Notes under the pieces: model-generated
The model's input: only the letters and a program-made list of their open reading frames with translations
The model's database searches: none
Told to the model about the DNA's origin: nothing
Part shown: in pieces, positions 42,432 to 53,500 of the stretch
How the letters are laid out: each line of letters starts with the position of its first letter
Numbering within the stretch: position 1 is the first letter of the stretch
Made by a program: the position numbers and the translations under genes
Origin: Gammaproteobacteria bacterium
Lineage (GTDB): Bacteria > Pseudomonadota > Gammaproteobacteria > Nitrosococcales > Methylophagaceae
Assembly: GCA_014859375.1 (NCBI GenBank)
Contig: JACUUH010000002.1
Span: forward strand, 1 to 64,000
Length of the DNA: 64,000 bases
Direction: 5' to 3'

Positions 42432-43721
42432 ATGCAGTGGGATTATTGGCGACTGCTCACTATCGTTAGTTTGGCTGGATTTGTTGGACTATTATTCGGA
42501 CAAATGATGACATTTATGTTCATTGCATCATTTGGCTATGCCTTATGGTTGCAACGAACATGGTATCAACTCTGGTTTTGGCTGGATAAACCCAAAAAAA
42601 CAGCATCACCAAGTGCCGATGGCATTATTGATGATGTCTGTCGTCAAATTGACCAGATACGCAACCAGAATAATTCTCGAAAAAAGAAACTTGCTGGCTA
42701 TCTCAAGCGTTTTCAGGCGGCAACAGCGGCTTTGCCTGATGCTATTGTGGTGTTAGGCGAATACGGTGAAGTTGACTGGGCCAATACTGCTGCACGTGAA
42801 TTATTGGGCATTCATTGGCCTAGAGATAATAATGTTCGTCTCAATAATTTAATTCGTGATCCAAATTTCCAACTCTTGTTAGATGCTCCGGTTGGCAGTG
42901 GCCAGGTTGCCATTGTAGCCTCACCGCTCAACCCTAAAATTCAGCTTGAAATGAAAATTGTAAACTATATGGGTAGCGGTCGCTTGTTGATTGCACGCGA
43001 TATGACGGCCACCATTAAGCTACAAAAAATGCGGCGTGATTTTGTGGCCAATGTATCGCATGAATTACGTACACCACTGACGGTATTGCGAGGTTATTTA
43101 GGAACATTCACCGAAGATAGTCCACAGGAATTATGGCAAGGTGCGCTGCCGGTGATGCGAGAACAGTCAGAACGTATGCAGGTTATGATCACTGATTTGC
43201 TTGCCTTATCGCAATTAGAAACCGGTGAAAAACCACTGCGGCATTTACCTGTTGATACACAAGTATTATTAGAAACGATCATCGAACAAGCAAAACGTTT
43301 ATCACATTATCAGCAGCATCACATAAATCTGAACATTAAAACTGATCGGTGGCTTTTGGGTGATCGTGATGAATTACACGCCGCAATTTCAAACTTAGTA
43401 TTCAATGCCGTTAAATATACGCCACCAGAATGCAAGATCACGCTACGTTGGCGTGTGGATGATCGTTATGCCTATATTGATGTCAATGATGAAGGTGATG
43501 GTATTGCTGAACATCACCTTGAGCGCTTAACCGAGCGTTTTTATCGTGTTGATAGTGGGCGCTCCAAACAAACGGGTGGCACAGGTCTGGGTTTGGCAAT
43601 CGTAAAACACGTGCTACAACGTCACGATGCCGAACTTATTATCAGCAGTGAACCAGGTTCTGGCTCGCAATTTTGTTGCCGTTTTCCTCGCAGAAGAGCC
43701 GTCCATCAACCTGATATTTAG
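42432..43721 (+). CDS. phoR: Phosphate regulon sensor kinase PhoR
   Basis: 429 residues from the ATG at 42432, three bases after the phoB stop. Two close N-terminal membrane helices, a basic linker, a PAS domain (about 100-195), the dimerisation domain with the phosphorylated His (VSHELRTPLTVLRGY, about residue 210) and an ATPase domain with NLVFNAVKYTPP and GTGLGLAIVKHV. It senses PstSCAB/PhoU status and phosphorylates PhoB. Confidence 0.95.
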   Translation: MQWDYWRLLTIVSLAGFVGLLFGQMMTFMFIASFGYALWLQRTWYQLWFWLDKPKKTASPSADGIIDDVCRQIDQIRNQNNSRKKKLAGYLKRFQAATAALPDAIVVLGEYGEVDWANTAARELLGIHWPRDNNVRLNNLIRDPNFQLLLDAPVGSGQVAIVASPLNPKIQLEMKIVNYMGSGRLLIARDMTATIKLQKMRRDFVANVSHELRTPLTVLRGYLGTFTEDSPQELWQGALPVMREQSERMQVMITDLLALSQLETGEKPLRHLPVDTQVLLETIIEQAKRLSHYQQHHINLNIKTDRWLLGDRDELHAAISNLVFNAVKYTPPECKITLRWRVDDRYAYIDVNDEGDGIAEHHLERLTERFYRVDSGRSKQTGGTGLGLAIVKHVLQRHDAELIISSEPGSGSQFCCRFPRRRAVHQPDI

Positions 43722-43744
43722 CGGCAATGCCAGTATTTTTGTGA

Positions 43745-43799
43745 CTGTAATATAACTGTCATATTTATTTAATACCCTTGTCATATTAAAACCTAATAC
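43745..43799 (+). promoter_or_regulatory. Tandem Pho box and -10 of pstS
   Basis: Four heptads at exactly 11-base steps: CTGTAAT (43745), CTGTCAT (43756, perfect), ATTTAAT (43767, weak) and TTGTCAT (43778). TAATAC at 43794-43799 is a -10 nine bases after the last heptad. This fits two PhoB dimers in tandem and a strongly induced promoter. Confidence 0.85.
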
Positions 43800-43851
43800 T
43801 TCTCTGGGTAATTTCATTACACATTTATATTAACTTGGGAGTTGAACAACC

Positions 43852-44805
43852 ATGTTCAAGAAAAAACTTGCAATTTTAGGTGCTGCAGTAACGATGGCAT
43901 TGTCAGCAGCAACATTTGCTGATGTTGATGCGACATTACCGGATTATCAAAAACAAAGTGGTATCTCTGGTAACTTATCTAGCGTTGGTTCTGATACCTT
44001 AGCTAACTTGATGACGCTTTGGGCTGAAGAGTTCAAACGTGAATATCCAAACGTTAACATTCAAATCCAAGCTGCGGGTTCTTCTACTGCGCCTCCTGCA
44101 TTAACAGAAGGTACATCAAATTTTGGTCCGATGAGCCGTAAAATGAAAGACAAAGAAAATGCGGCTTTCGAAGAAAAATATGGCTATAAAGCAACACCAA
44201 TTCGTGTTGCTATTGATGCGTTAGCCGTTTATGTACACAAAGATAACCAAATTGATGGTTTAACTATTCCTCAAGTTGATGGGATTTTTTCTGCAACACG
44301 TAAATGCGGCTATGCGGAAGATATCACTAGCTGGGCTCAATTGGGTAGCGATTTAGGCCGCATCCAACTTTATGGTCGTAACTCAGTTTCAGGTACATAC
44401 GGTTACTTCAAAGAAAAAGCATTGTGTAAAGGCGACTTCAAAGACAGTGTCAATGAACAACCAGGTTCAGCATCTGTCGTTCAAGGTGTGACTAAATCAT
44501 TAAACGGTATCGGTTATTCAGGTATTGGTTACAAAACGTCAGGTGTTAAAGCATTAGCATTAACCAAAGAAGAAGGTAAACCATTTGTTGCTGCGACAGA
44601 AGAAAATGCAGCAAATGGTACCTACCCATTATCACGCTATCTATACGTTTACATCAACAAAGCGCCTAACAAACCATTAGCACCTATTGATCGTGAATTT
44701 ATCAAACTGATCATGTCGAAAGTAGGTCAACAAGTTGTAGTTAAAGATGGTTATGTTCCTCTACCAGCTTCAGTTGTTGAAAAAGAGTTAGAAAAATTAA
44801 ACTAA
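43852..44805 (+). CDS. pstS: Phosphate-binding protein PstS
   Basis: 317 residues with a clear signal peptide ([13 protein letters not shown] ... FADV). The mature protein has phosphate-contact segments such as [21 protein letters not shown] and [12 protein letters not shown]. It captures phosphate in the periplasm for PstCAB. GGGAG lies before the ATG. A hairpin terminator after it probably makes pstS mRNA more abundant than the rest of the operon. Confidence 0.95.
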   Translation: MFKKKLAILGAAVTMALSAATFADVDATLPDYQKQSGISGNLSSVGSDTLANLMTLWAEEFKREYPNVNIQIQAAGSSTAPPALTEGTSNFGPMSRKMKDKENAAFEEKYGYKATPIRVAIDALAVYVHKDNQIDGLTIPQVDGIFSATRKCGYAEDITSWAQLGSDLGRIQLYGRNSVSGTYGYFKEKALCKGDFKDSVNEQPGSASVVQGVTKSLNGIGYSGIGYKTSGVKALALTKEEGKPFVAATEENAANGTYPLSRYLYVYINKAPNKPLAPIDREFIKLIMSKVGQQVVVKDGYVPLPASVVEKELEKLN

Positions 44806-44832
44806 AACACTTGTTTTAAGTTAAGTTTAGAT

Positions 44833-44870
44833 AAAACGCCTCGGTATAGTGATACTGGGGCGTTTTGTTG
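44833..44870 (+). terminator. Terminator/attenuator between pstS and pstC
   Basis: AAAACGCC (44833-44840) pairs with GGCGTTTT (44859-44866), with an inner GTAT/ATAC stem, followed by TGTTG. It probably ends part of the pstS transcripts, giving more binding protein than permease. Confidence 0.7.
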
Positions 44871-44904
44871 TGAATATAATCAAAAAAGGCTTTCCGAAGT
44901 TAGT

Positions 44905-44926
44905 TTTGATTGTGTTTACAATCAAA
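44905..44926. repeat. Perfect 9-bp inverted repeat in the pstS-pstC gap
   Basis: TTTGATTGT (44905-44913) and ACAATCAAA (44918-44926) pair perfectly around GTTT. There is no T-run, so it is not an ordinary terminator. It may be a protein site or an mRNA-stabilising hairpin ahead of pstC. Confidence 0.45.
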
Positions 44927-44966
44927 GGCAAAACATGCCGATAATCGTTTATAGAGTATTTACTTT

Positions 44967-47243
44967 ATGGTTGAAGAATCCATGAGCACTAGTGTTTTAC
45001 CTGCAACAGACTCAGCTGTGGCTATTCGCCGTAGAGCATGGCGTGAATTTAAAGATCGTCTGGCAAAATATGGCGTAGCCATGGGCGGCATGTCGGTTAT
45101 TTTTGCCATCGTATTGATCTTCTTTTATTTGTTGTATGTGGTCTTCCCATTATTTTATGGTGCCGATATTGAACAGCATGCCGAATTTAATCTGGAAAGC
45201 CAAAATGTTCAGCATTTAACATTAAATGAGTATAACGATATTGGCTCAATGTTGACGATGCAAGGTAAGGTTCGGTTCTTTAATGCCAATAATGGCCAAA
45301 CGATACTGGAGCCGAGGTTGCCTGTGCCGGCTGAAAGCACCATCACCAGTTTTAGTAAGGGTGCATCTTCTACTGGTGTCTTTGCTTATGGCTTAAATGA
45401 CGGTCGCGTTTTGGTTTTCAAGCAGGACTATAAGATTAGTTATCCACAAGGTAATACACGTAAAATCACCCCAATCATTTCTTATCCAATGGGTGAAGAT
45501 GCCTTGGTGCTTGACTCACAAGCACAGCCATTAACCTTGTTAAGTGTACAAAGTAATGATGAACAGACGACCTTGGTCGGTTTGACACAAGACAAGCGAT
45601 TGGTTCTGAAACGTTTTGAGCGTGAACAGGATTTTATGGATGAAGAACTGTTTACAATTAAGCAAAAAACGGCTGAAATTCTACTTGATAATCGCGATAC
45701 TCAAACTCATCTTCAACTCGATATTGACCAGCGTGAATTATATGTTGTTAACGATAAGGGTTTTATCAGTTATTTCGATATCAGTAATAGTGATGCACCG
45801 CGTTTAATCCAAAAAATTAAAGCGGTACCCTCTGGCATTGATATTACTGCACTGGAATTTTTAACGGGTGGAATATCAATTCTGGCTGGACGTAGTGATG
45901 GTCAGATTGATCAATGGTTTCCAGTACGTGATGACAATAACAATTACACCTTACACAATGTGCGTAGTTTTAATAATCAAACTGCACCGATTACCACAAT
46001 TGCACCAGAATATTCCCGCAAAGGCTTTTTAGCCTTAGATACCTCTGGTCAGCTTGGTGTTTATCATACTACCGCACATCGGACCTTACTGATTGAGCCA
46101 CTGGTTGAGCCAGGCCATGCATTAATGGCTATTTCGCCTCGGGCTAACGGCCTCATCACCATGACTGATGATGGCCAGACAAAATTAGCTTATATCGATA
46201 ATGAACACCCAGAAGTGTCCTGGCATTCGTTATGGGAAAAAGTCTGGTATGAAAGTCGTGATAAACCGGAATATATTTGGCAATCGTCATCGGCCAGTAA
46301 TGACTTTGAGCCTAAGTTTAGTTTAAGTCCATTAACCTTTGGCACCCTAAAAGCGGCATTTTACGCGATGATGGTAGCGGTACCGTTAGCAATTATGGGC
46401 GCGATTTACGCAGCGTATTTTATGTCACCACGAATGCGTACCATTGTTAAGCCAACCATTGAAATTATGGAGGCATTGCCAACCGTTATCCTCGGCTTTC
46501 TGGCAGGCTTATGGCTAGCACCATTGGTAGAGGGTAATTTGCCTGGTGTCTTTTCTATTATGATTATGATGCCAATAATGATTGTTTTAACGGCATGGGC
46601 GTGGACAAAATTACCTGCGACATTGAAAGAACGTATTCCTGATGGTTGGGAAGCGGCGATTTTGATCCCGGTTGTGATCGCTGTTGGTGTGTTATCAATG
46701 CTGGCCAGTCCAACACTCGAATTATGGTTGTTTGATGGCAATATGCCGAAATGGTTAACCGACATGGGTATTGGTTTTGATCAGCGTAATTCACTTGTCG
46801 TCGGTATGGTGATGGGGTTTGCGGTTATTCCAACCATTTTTTCGATTACTGAAGATGCGATATTTGGCGTGCCTAAACATTTGACGATTGGGTCATTGGC
46901 ATTAGGTGCGACACCGTGGCAAACACTGACTCGCGTTGTGTTATTGACCGCTAGTCCTGGTATTTTCTCAGCTGTGATGATTGGCCTGGGCCGTGCTGTC
47001 GGTGAAACCATGATTGTGTTAATGGCAACCGGTAATACACCGATCATGGACTTCAATATCTTTGAAGGTTTCAGAGCCTTATCAGCCAATATCGCTGTAG
47101 AAATGCCGGAAGCAGAGGTGGCGAGTACGCATTACCGCGTTTTGTTCTTAGCCGCTCTGGTGTTGTTCATGGCGACATTTATTTTTAATACGATTGCTGA
47201 AGTTGTCCGTCAGCGTTTGCGTAACAAATACAGTAGCCTGTAA
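44967..47243 (+). CDS. pstC: Phosphate ABC transporter permease PstC (long form)
   Basis: 758 residues: an N-terminal membrane helix (about 37-58), a large periplasmic insert (about 65-445, with WD-like repeats such as GLNDGRVLVF) and the permease core (about 460-750) with the EAA-type loop GALALGATPWQT-like segment (SLALGATPWQTL). E. coli PstC lacks the insert; long forms are common in marine Gammaproteobacteria. ATG 44982 is an alternative start. Forms the phosphate channel with PstA. Confidence 0.92.
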   Translation: MVEESMSTSVLPATDSAVAIRRRAWREFKDRLAKYGVAMGGMSVIFAIVLIFFYLLYVVFPLFYGADIEQHAEFNLESQNVQHLTLNEYNDIGSMLTMQGKVRFFNANNGQTILEPRLPVPAESTITSFSKGASSTGVFAYGLNDGRVLVFKQDYKISYPQGNTRKITPIISYPMGEDALVLDSQAQPLTLLSVQSNDEQTTLVGLTQDKRLVLKRFEREQDFMDEELFTIKQKTAEILLDNRDTQTHLQLDIDQRELYVVNDKGFISYFDISNSDAPRLIQKIKAVPSGIDITALEFLTGGISILAGRSDGQIDQWFPVRDDNNNYTLHNVRSFNNQTAPITTIAPEYSRKGFLALDTSGQLGVYHTTAHRTLLIEPLVEPGHALMAISPRANGLITMTDDGQTKLAYIDNEHPEVSWHSLWEKVWYESRDKPEYIWQSSSASNDFEPKFSLSPLTFGTLKAAFYAMMVAVPLAIMGAIYAAYFMSPRMRTIVKPTIEIMEALPTVILGFLAGLWLAPLVEGNLPGVFSIMIMMPIMIVLTAWAWTKLPATLKERIPDGWEAAILIPVVIAVGVLSMLASPTLELWLFDGNMPKWLTDMGIGFDQRNSLVVGMVMGFAVIPTIFSITEDAIFGVPKHLTIGSLALGATPWQTLTRVVLLTASPGIFSAVMIGLGRAVGETMIVLMATGNTPIMDFNIFEGFRALSANIAVEMPEAEVASTHYRVLFLAALVLFMATFIFNTIAEVVRQRLRNKYSSL

Positions 47244-47257
47244 TCAAGAGTAAAACG

Positions 47258-48928
47258 ATGACTAATAAATCTTTTTCGAGTTGGTACAAAAGCGGTAGTC
47301 CATGGGTATGGCTAAATGCAGGTGCTGTCAGTATCTCTTTAGTAATGGTTGTAGGCCTACTTTTACTTATCGCGGTGCGAGGCTTGAGTCATTTTTGGCC
47401 AGCAGATGTGATGGCGTTATCCTATCAAGAGCCAGGTGGTGAAGCGATTACCCTAATAGGTGAGGCGATAGATACTGAAGAGGTGTCTGCTTTGCGCTTA
47501 AAAAGTACGGGTGTTGATTTACCGGAAGGTCAAGCAAGTGCACAACGTCATTTACTAAAAGTGGGTAACCGTGATTATTTCGGTTTGGATTTTCGATGGG
47601 TGAATGGGCCTTGGATGGGTGAAATCAGTTATCCAACGGATATTGTCGCGATTGAACGTCGGGAGTGGGGTAATTTTTATGGTTATTTGACTCAGGTAAA
47701 GCAACAACATGAAGTCGTTGCAGACGGTGACAATGCATGGCAAGAATTACAAACAAGGCTTATTCGTAGCAATGACTTAGTCGCTCAGGCTAAAAAAATT
47801 GAGAAAAAAGACATTGGTGAAATTAATCATGGCTTAGAACAACTTCGTCTTGAACAGCGTCGCCTGCAATTAGCGGGAGTACCTGAAGGTGCTATTCAAT
47901 ATCAGGAAATTGAGCAAGAACGCAAACAGTGGGATGTGCGATATAGCGATCTCCAACAAAAGTTATTTGATTTAAATACTGCCTTGAATAGAGATCAGAT
48001 CATGGTTCGCATGTCCGATGGCAGAGAGGTAGAAATTCCCTTAGCCAAGATAGTCGAAGTCATTAAACCCAATGCAATGAGCGTATGGGATAAGCTTGGT
48101 TTTTACGGGCATGCTGTATGGAAATTTGTATCAGGCGAGCCGCGCGAGGCCAATACTGAAGGTGGTATTTTCCCAGCTATTTTTGGTACGGTGATGATGG
48201 TTATGATCATGGCTGTTTTGGTGACGCCATTTGGTGTGATTGCAGCAGTGTATTTGAAAGAATACGCAACACAAGGTCCAATTATTCGTCTGATTCGGAT
48301 CGCGGTCAATAACTTGGCGGGTGTGCCCTCAATTGTTTATGGTGTATTTGGCTTGGGCTTTTTTGTCTATTTTATTGGTGGCAATATTGACGATCTGTTT
48401 TTCTCGGCTAAATTACCTGCCCCAACCTTCGGTACTCCCGGTCTGATGTGGGCATCGTTAACCTTGGCAATTTTGACGGTACCCGTGGTGATTGTAGCAA
48501 CAGAAGAAGGCTTATCACGCATTCCTCGTGCAATTCGTGAAGGGAGTCTGGCATTGGGAGCAACCAAAGCCGAAACCTTATGGCGAACAGTGTTACCAAT
48601 GGCGGCACCAGCGATGATGACGGGTTTGATTTTAGCGGTGGCACGCGCTGCTGGTGAAGTGGCACCATTGATGATGGTTGGTGTGGTCAAATTAGCACCT
48701 GCTCTAGCAGTTGATACCATTGCACCTTATTTACATCTAGATCGTCAATTTATGCATCTTGGTTTTCATATTTATGATGTCGGCTTCCAAAGCCCTAATG
48801 TTGAAGCGGCTAGACCTCTAGTGTATGCCACAGCATTATTACTGGTGTTGATTATTATTGTATTGAATTTAGCTGCGATTAGTATACGTAATCGTTTACG
48901 CGAGAACTTTAAAGCAAGTGAGAGTTAA
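47258..48928 (+). CDS. pstA: Phosphate ABC transporter permease PstA (long form)
   Basis: 556 residues: N-terminal membrane helix, a long periplasmic insert with a coiled coil (about 160-250) and the permease core with [19 protein letters not shown] and the EAA loop [13 protein letters not shown]. The insert parallels that of PstC, so the two probably pair outside the membrane. 14 bases after pstC. Confidence 0.93.
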   Translation: MTNKSFSSWYKSGSPWVWLNAGAVSISLVMVVGLLLLIAVRGLSHFWPADVMALSYQEPGGEAITLIGEAIDTEEVSALRLKSTGVDLPEGQASAQRHLLKVGNRDYFGLDFRWVNGPWMGEISYPTDIVAIERREWGNFYGYLTQVKQQHEVVADGDNAWQELQTRLIRSNDLVAQAKKIEKKDIGEINHGLEQLRLEQRRLQLAGVPEGAIQYQEIEQERKQWDVRYSDLQQKLFDLNTALNRDQIMVRMSDGREVEIPLAKIVEVIKPNAMSVWDKLGFYGHAVWKFVSGEPREANTEGGIFPAIFGTVMMVMIMAVLVTPFGVIAAVYLKEYATQGPIIRLIRIAVNNLAGVPSIVYGVFGLGFFVYFIGGNIDDLFFSAKLPAPTFGTPGLMWASLTLAILTVPVVIVATEEGLSRIPRAIREGSLALGATKAETLWRTVLPMAAPAMMTGLILAVARAAGEVAPLMMVGVVKLAPALAVDTIAPYLHLDRQFMHLGFHIYDVGFQSPNVEAARPLVYATALLLVLIIIVLNLAAISIRNRLRENFKASES

Positions 48929-48929
48929 T

Positions 48930-49775
48930 ATGAATGCAAATAGACAACAAACAATGACAGCGGCACGAACAATTGACATTGAATCAATGGGGCGTGGTCC
49001 TAAATTAAACATGGCAAATGAAACTGTTTGTCTTCAAGTCAAAGACTTTAACTTGTTTTATGGGCAACAACAGGCTTTGCATAACATTAATATGTCAATT
49101 GCAAAAAACAGAGTAACTGCATTTATCGGTCCAAGTGGTTGTGGTAAATCAACCTTATTACGCTGTTTTAACCGCATGAATGACTTGATCGATAGTGTCA
49201 ATATTCAGGGTGAGATGTTACTGGATGGTAAAGAGTTGAATGCACCATCGGTTAATGTCGCTGATTTACGCCGTCAGGTTGGTATGGTGTTCCAAAAACC
49301 TAATCCTTTCCCGAAATCGATTTATGAAAATGTGGCTTATGGACTACGTTTGCAAGGCGTTAATGACCGCGCTACCCTAGATAAAGTGGTCGAAAAATCA
49401 CTTAAAGGTGCAGCATTGTGGGATGAAGTTAAAGATCGCTTGCATGAATCGGCGATGGGTATGTCTGGCGGTCAGCAGCAACGTTTAGTGATAGCACGAG
49501 CAATCGCGATTGAGCCTGAAGTGTTATTACTGGATGAGCCAGCATCAGCGCTTGATCCTTTATCAACACTTAAAATTGAAGAGTTGATTTATGAACTCAA
49601 ACATAAATATACCATCGTAATTGTGACCCATAATATGCAACAGGCTGCACGGGTATCAGACTATACGGCCTTTATGTATATGGGAGAATTGATTGAGTTT
49701 GGCGCAACCGATGAGTTATTTACTAACCCATCTAAGAAGCAAACTGAAGATTATATTACAGGCCGTTACGGTTAA
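48930..49775 (+). CDS. pstB: Phosphate ABC transporter ATPase PstB
   Basis: 281 residues from ATG 48930; a GTG 12 bases upstream lies inside pstA. ABC motifs: Walker [11 protein letters not shown]-loop, signature MSGGQQQR, Walker B LLLDEPAS and the H-loop VTHNMQQA. Powers phosphate uptake and forms part of the PhoR signalling complex. Confidence 0.97.
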   Translation: MNANRQQTMTAARTIDIESMGRGPKLNMANETVCLQVKDFNLFYGQQQALHNINMSIAKNRVTAFIGPSGCGKSTLLRCFNRMNDLIDSVNIQGEMLLDGKELNAPSVNVADLRRQVGMVFQKPNPFPKSIYENVAYGLRLQGVNDRATLDKVVEKSLKGAALWDEVKDRLHESAMGMSGGQQQRLVIARAIAIEPEVLLLDEPASALDPLSTLKIEELIYELKHKYTIVIVTHNMQQAARVSDYTAFMYMGELIEFGATDELFTNPSKKQTEDYITGRYG

Positions 49776-49801
49776 TAGAACAGCATTTAGGAGGTTAAGT
49801 A

Positions 49802-50515
49802 ATGGTTACGAATTCACAACATATTTCACAACAATTCGAGAATGAATTGGAAGATATTCGCTCACGTGTTTTAGCCATGGGTGGCTTGGTTGAGCAGCAA
49901 GTAAATAATGCACTAGAAGCATTGATGACCGGTGATAATGAATTAGCGCGTGAAGTCATGGCGTTAGATGAAGATGTTAATGATTTGGAAATCACAATTG
50001 ATGAAGAATGTATCCAAATTATTGCATTACGCCAACCAACAGCCGGCGATTTACGCCTTGTTGCGGGTATATTAAAAACAATTACCGATCTGGAACGCAT
50101 TGGTGATGAATCAGTCAGTATTGCCAAAATGGCCTTAAACCTGTCTGAAAAAGATCGTCCTAAGAAGAATTATCGTGAATTACAAACCTTGGGCAATCAT
50201 GTCCGTGGCATGTTACGTGATGCGTTAGATGCCTTCGCTCGTTTTGATGTTGATCAGGCAATGCAAGTAGCGCGTGAGGATCAAGCGGTTGATTCGGAAT
50301 ATGAAACCATTATTCGTCAATTAATCACCTATATGATGGAAGATCCGCGAGCAGTGACTCGGGTTATTGATATGATGTGGTCTGCACGCTCACTGGAACG
50401 GATTGGTGATCATGCCCATAATATTTGTGAACACATTATTTATCTGGTTGAGGGTAAAGATGTGCGTCATCTTAGCATTGAGCATATGGAACAGTTACTC
50501 GATCGAAAAATATAA
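49802..50515 (+). CDS. phoU: Phosphate signalling protein PhoU
   Basis: 237 residues of two repeated three-helix bundles with metal-binding motifs EDVNDLE and ERIGDHAHNI. It holds PhoR in its inactive state when phosphate is plentiful. AGGAGG precedes the ATG. Last gene of the pst operon; a hairpin terminator follows. Confidence 0.96.
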   Translation: MVTNSQHISQQFENELEDIRSRVLAMGGLVEQQVNNALEALMTGDNELAREVMALDEDVNDLEITIDEECIQIIALRQPTAGDLRLVAGILKTITDLERIGDESVSIAKMALNLSEKDRPKKNYRELQTLGNHVRGMLRDALDAFARFDVDQAMQVAREDQAVDSEYETIIRQLITYMMEDPRAVTRVIDMMWSARSLERIGDHAHNICEHIIYLVEGKDVRHLSIEHMEQLLDRKI

Positions 50516-50522
50516 ACATCGA

Positions 50523-50560
50523 GCTATTCCGTTGATAAACACATCAGCGGAATAGCAATT
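50523..50560. terminator. Hairpin between phoU and the GGDEF-EAL gene
   Basis: GCTATTCCG (50523-50531) pairs perfectly with CGGAATAGC (50548-50556), followed by AATTTT. It sits between two convergent genes and probably ends the pst operon. Confidence 0.65.
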
Positions 50561-50566
50561 TTCTGG

Positions 50567-53500
50567 CTAATAATGCGAAGCAAAATAATCAGTTACATCC
50601 TGAACTGATAGCGGCTTGCTAAATAAATAGCCCTGACAATGGTGACAGCCTAATTCCTGTAAAACGGCCGGTGTCGATACCTGTTCAATGCCCTCAGCCA
50701 GCAATGATAATCCCATAGAGTGCCCCAGCGCACAGATACTTTTGACGATAGCATAACCATCTTTATGTTCAATATCTCGGATAAAACTTTGATCAATTTT
50801 AAGTTCATCAAGAGGCAATAATTTGAGATATTGCAAGCTGGAATAGCCGGTACCAAAATCATCAATCGACAGCTTCAAGCCTAGCGCTTTGAGCTGATTG
50901 AGTAGTTTTATTGCATGTTCTGGTTTGGTTACCATAATGCTTTCAGTGAGCTCGATAGTGATTAGTTTTGGGTTAACCATCGTTTCAGTCAAGATAGTGT
51001 GTACGGAACTAATGAATTCCGAATGCAATAACTGACGAACAGAGACATTGACTGAGACATTAAGTTGTCCATAACCCTGCTGATGCCATTGTTTCGCTTG
51101 TTGACATGCCGTTTTAAGTACCCAATTGCCGATGTCAATGATTTGTCCAGTATCTTCAGCAAATGGAATAAAGGTCAGAGGTGAAATCATGCCGCGTTCG
51201 GGATGGTGCCAGCGAAGTAAGGCTTCTACCCCTGCCACAGTCTGTTTTTCTAAATCTATTTGAGGTTGGTAATGCAGTTCAAACTGATTATCGTGCAGCG
51301 CTGTTTGCAGATCCTGTTCCAAGGTCAGTCGAGCCTGCATGGTGTCATTAATAGATTGGGTGAAAAACTGGATATTATTTCGACCTTGTTCTTTGGCATG
51401 ATACATTGCAGCATCTGCGTGACTGAGCAATTGTTCTGATGTTGTGCCATCGTGTGGATAGAGGCTAATGCCAATACTTGTGGTGAGTTTGAGTTGATTA
51501 CCCTGAATATCAAATTTGTGTTTGAAATTTTCAAGCACTTTCATCGCGATGTCATTGATTGACTCTATGTTTGCAATGTTTTCTACCAAGATCACAAATT
51601 CGTCACCACCAATACGAGCTAGGGTATCAGCTTGACTAAGCAATGAACTCAGGCGTTGTGCGAGCTGTTGTAAAATCATGTCACCGGTATGATGGCCAAG
51701 CGAGTCATTGATGTTTTTAAACCCATCTAAATCCATAAACAAAACAGCATGTTGTTGTCTTTGGCCTGTTTCAATGGCGTGATCGAGTCTTTGTTTTAGC
51801 ATAAATCGATTAGGTAAATCGGTTAAGAAATCATGCGTTGCTAAATATTGCATGCGTTGTTCAGCGGCTTTGAGTTCACTGATGTCTTCTTGAACGGCAA
51901 CAAAGTGAGTAATTTCACCTCGATCATCGATTAAGGGTGTGATGGTTTGAACTACCGAATACAGACTGCCATCTTTTCGTTGGTTAATGAGTTCACCACG
52001 CCATATCTTTTTATTAGACAAGTATTGCCACATTTCTTGATAAAGTGACGCGTCTTGCTGACCTGAGGCGAAAATACGTGGGTTTTTGCCTTGAATAGAC
52101 TCCAGTGAATAGCCGGTTAAACGGCTAAAGGCCTCATTACACCATTCAACATTGGCGTTGTTATCGGTAATCAGAATGGCATTAGCCGTTGTTTCGACTG
52201 CGGTGCGATGTAACAACATCCATTTTTGATCTTCTGCCAGCTGGATGATGATGGCAATCTTGGCGGTTAGCTTGGCTAAGCGCTCAGTATCATGCTCAGA
52301 AAAATGCTGTGTTAGTCCAGTGTGAAAAAGAACGATAGCATTGCTATCATCATTTGGTAAGCACAGTGGTATTACCAGGCTATCGCCAATACCATTAACG
52401 GTTAAATCAGTGGTTAATGTCTGTGGTTGTGTTGAGGTTGAAAATTGCTGCCATTGCTCTGAATCACTGAGTAGCCGTTGATTAAGCGTGTTGACCTGAT
52501 TCACCGCTTCACCGGCAGCAGCAATAACGCGATGCGTGTGTTCAGTCGGGCGAACAACCCAGACTAACGGTAATGACAGTGCTTGTGATAGCTCAATGCA
52601 GAAAATACCAAGTATATGTTCCAGATGACGACCTTGCATAGCTTGACGTTCAAGAGTGTTAATCAAGCTATCGATCAACTGTGTATATTTTCGGGTGGTA
52701 ATGTTATCCATGTGGCCGGTAATAACAAGCTGTTCACCTGCGTGTGGCTTGGGTTCGATAGAGGCTTGCATTTCAAGCTCGACCCAGATCGATTGTTGAT
52801 GTCTATTGAGTAGTTTTATTTCTCCATGGAATAAGAAAGAGGGGTCATCTAGCGTAGCTTCAATCGCTGTTTCAACATCAATCAGTGATTCTGGATGAAT
52901 AAAATCAGTAAAAAAACGATCGATAGATGATGACGGTACATGACCTGTCAGTTGTTGCCAGGCCGCATTGACGAATTGTACTCGTCCGTTGTTATCGAGC
53001 TTGAAAATGGCTTCATTAATGGTATTGATGACGTGACTGTATTCGCCCTGACTTTTTTGAAGTGTTTGTTGCTGTTGTTGAATATTGTCAGCCATTTGGT
53101 TAAAAGTCGAGGCAACATTACCCAATTCATCGTGCTTGGGGTAGTTAATACGACTATCAGATAGACCATGACCATAGTCGTAGGCCGTCTTTGCAAACTG
53201 AGTTAAGGGATGTATAAATAATCGACGTACGGCCTGATTCATTAAAATGGTTGAGAGCAGGGCGATCAGGATTAATAACACAGCGATATCGATAAACAGT
53301 TGATGCATCGGTGCCAGTAGTTCATCGATCAAAACTAAACGATAATAACGCCAGTCTAGCCCAGGCAGCGTTAATGAGAACGCGACATAATGCTGATTAT
53401 GTAAGCTGAGATCATAATGATTTCCATCGAGCGTCAAATCACCATTGAAAAGAGCCTGTAGCTCGGGTTCTTGGCTAAGATCAGGTTTAAATTCACCTGA

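Noticed and set aside
46406-46765. 119-codon antisense frame in pstC
   Set aside because: Lies wholly within the conserved permease core on the other strand and has Ile/Thr-rich shadow composition.
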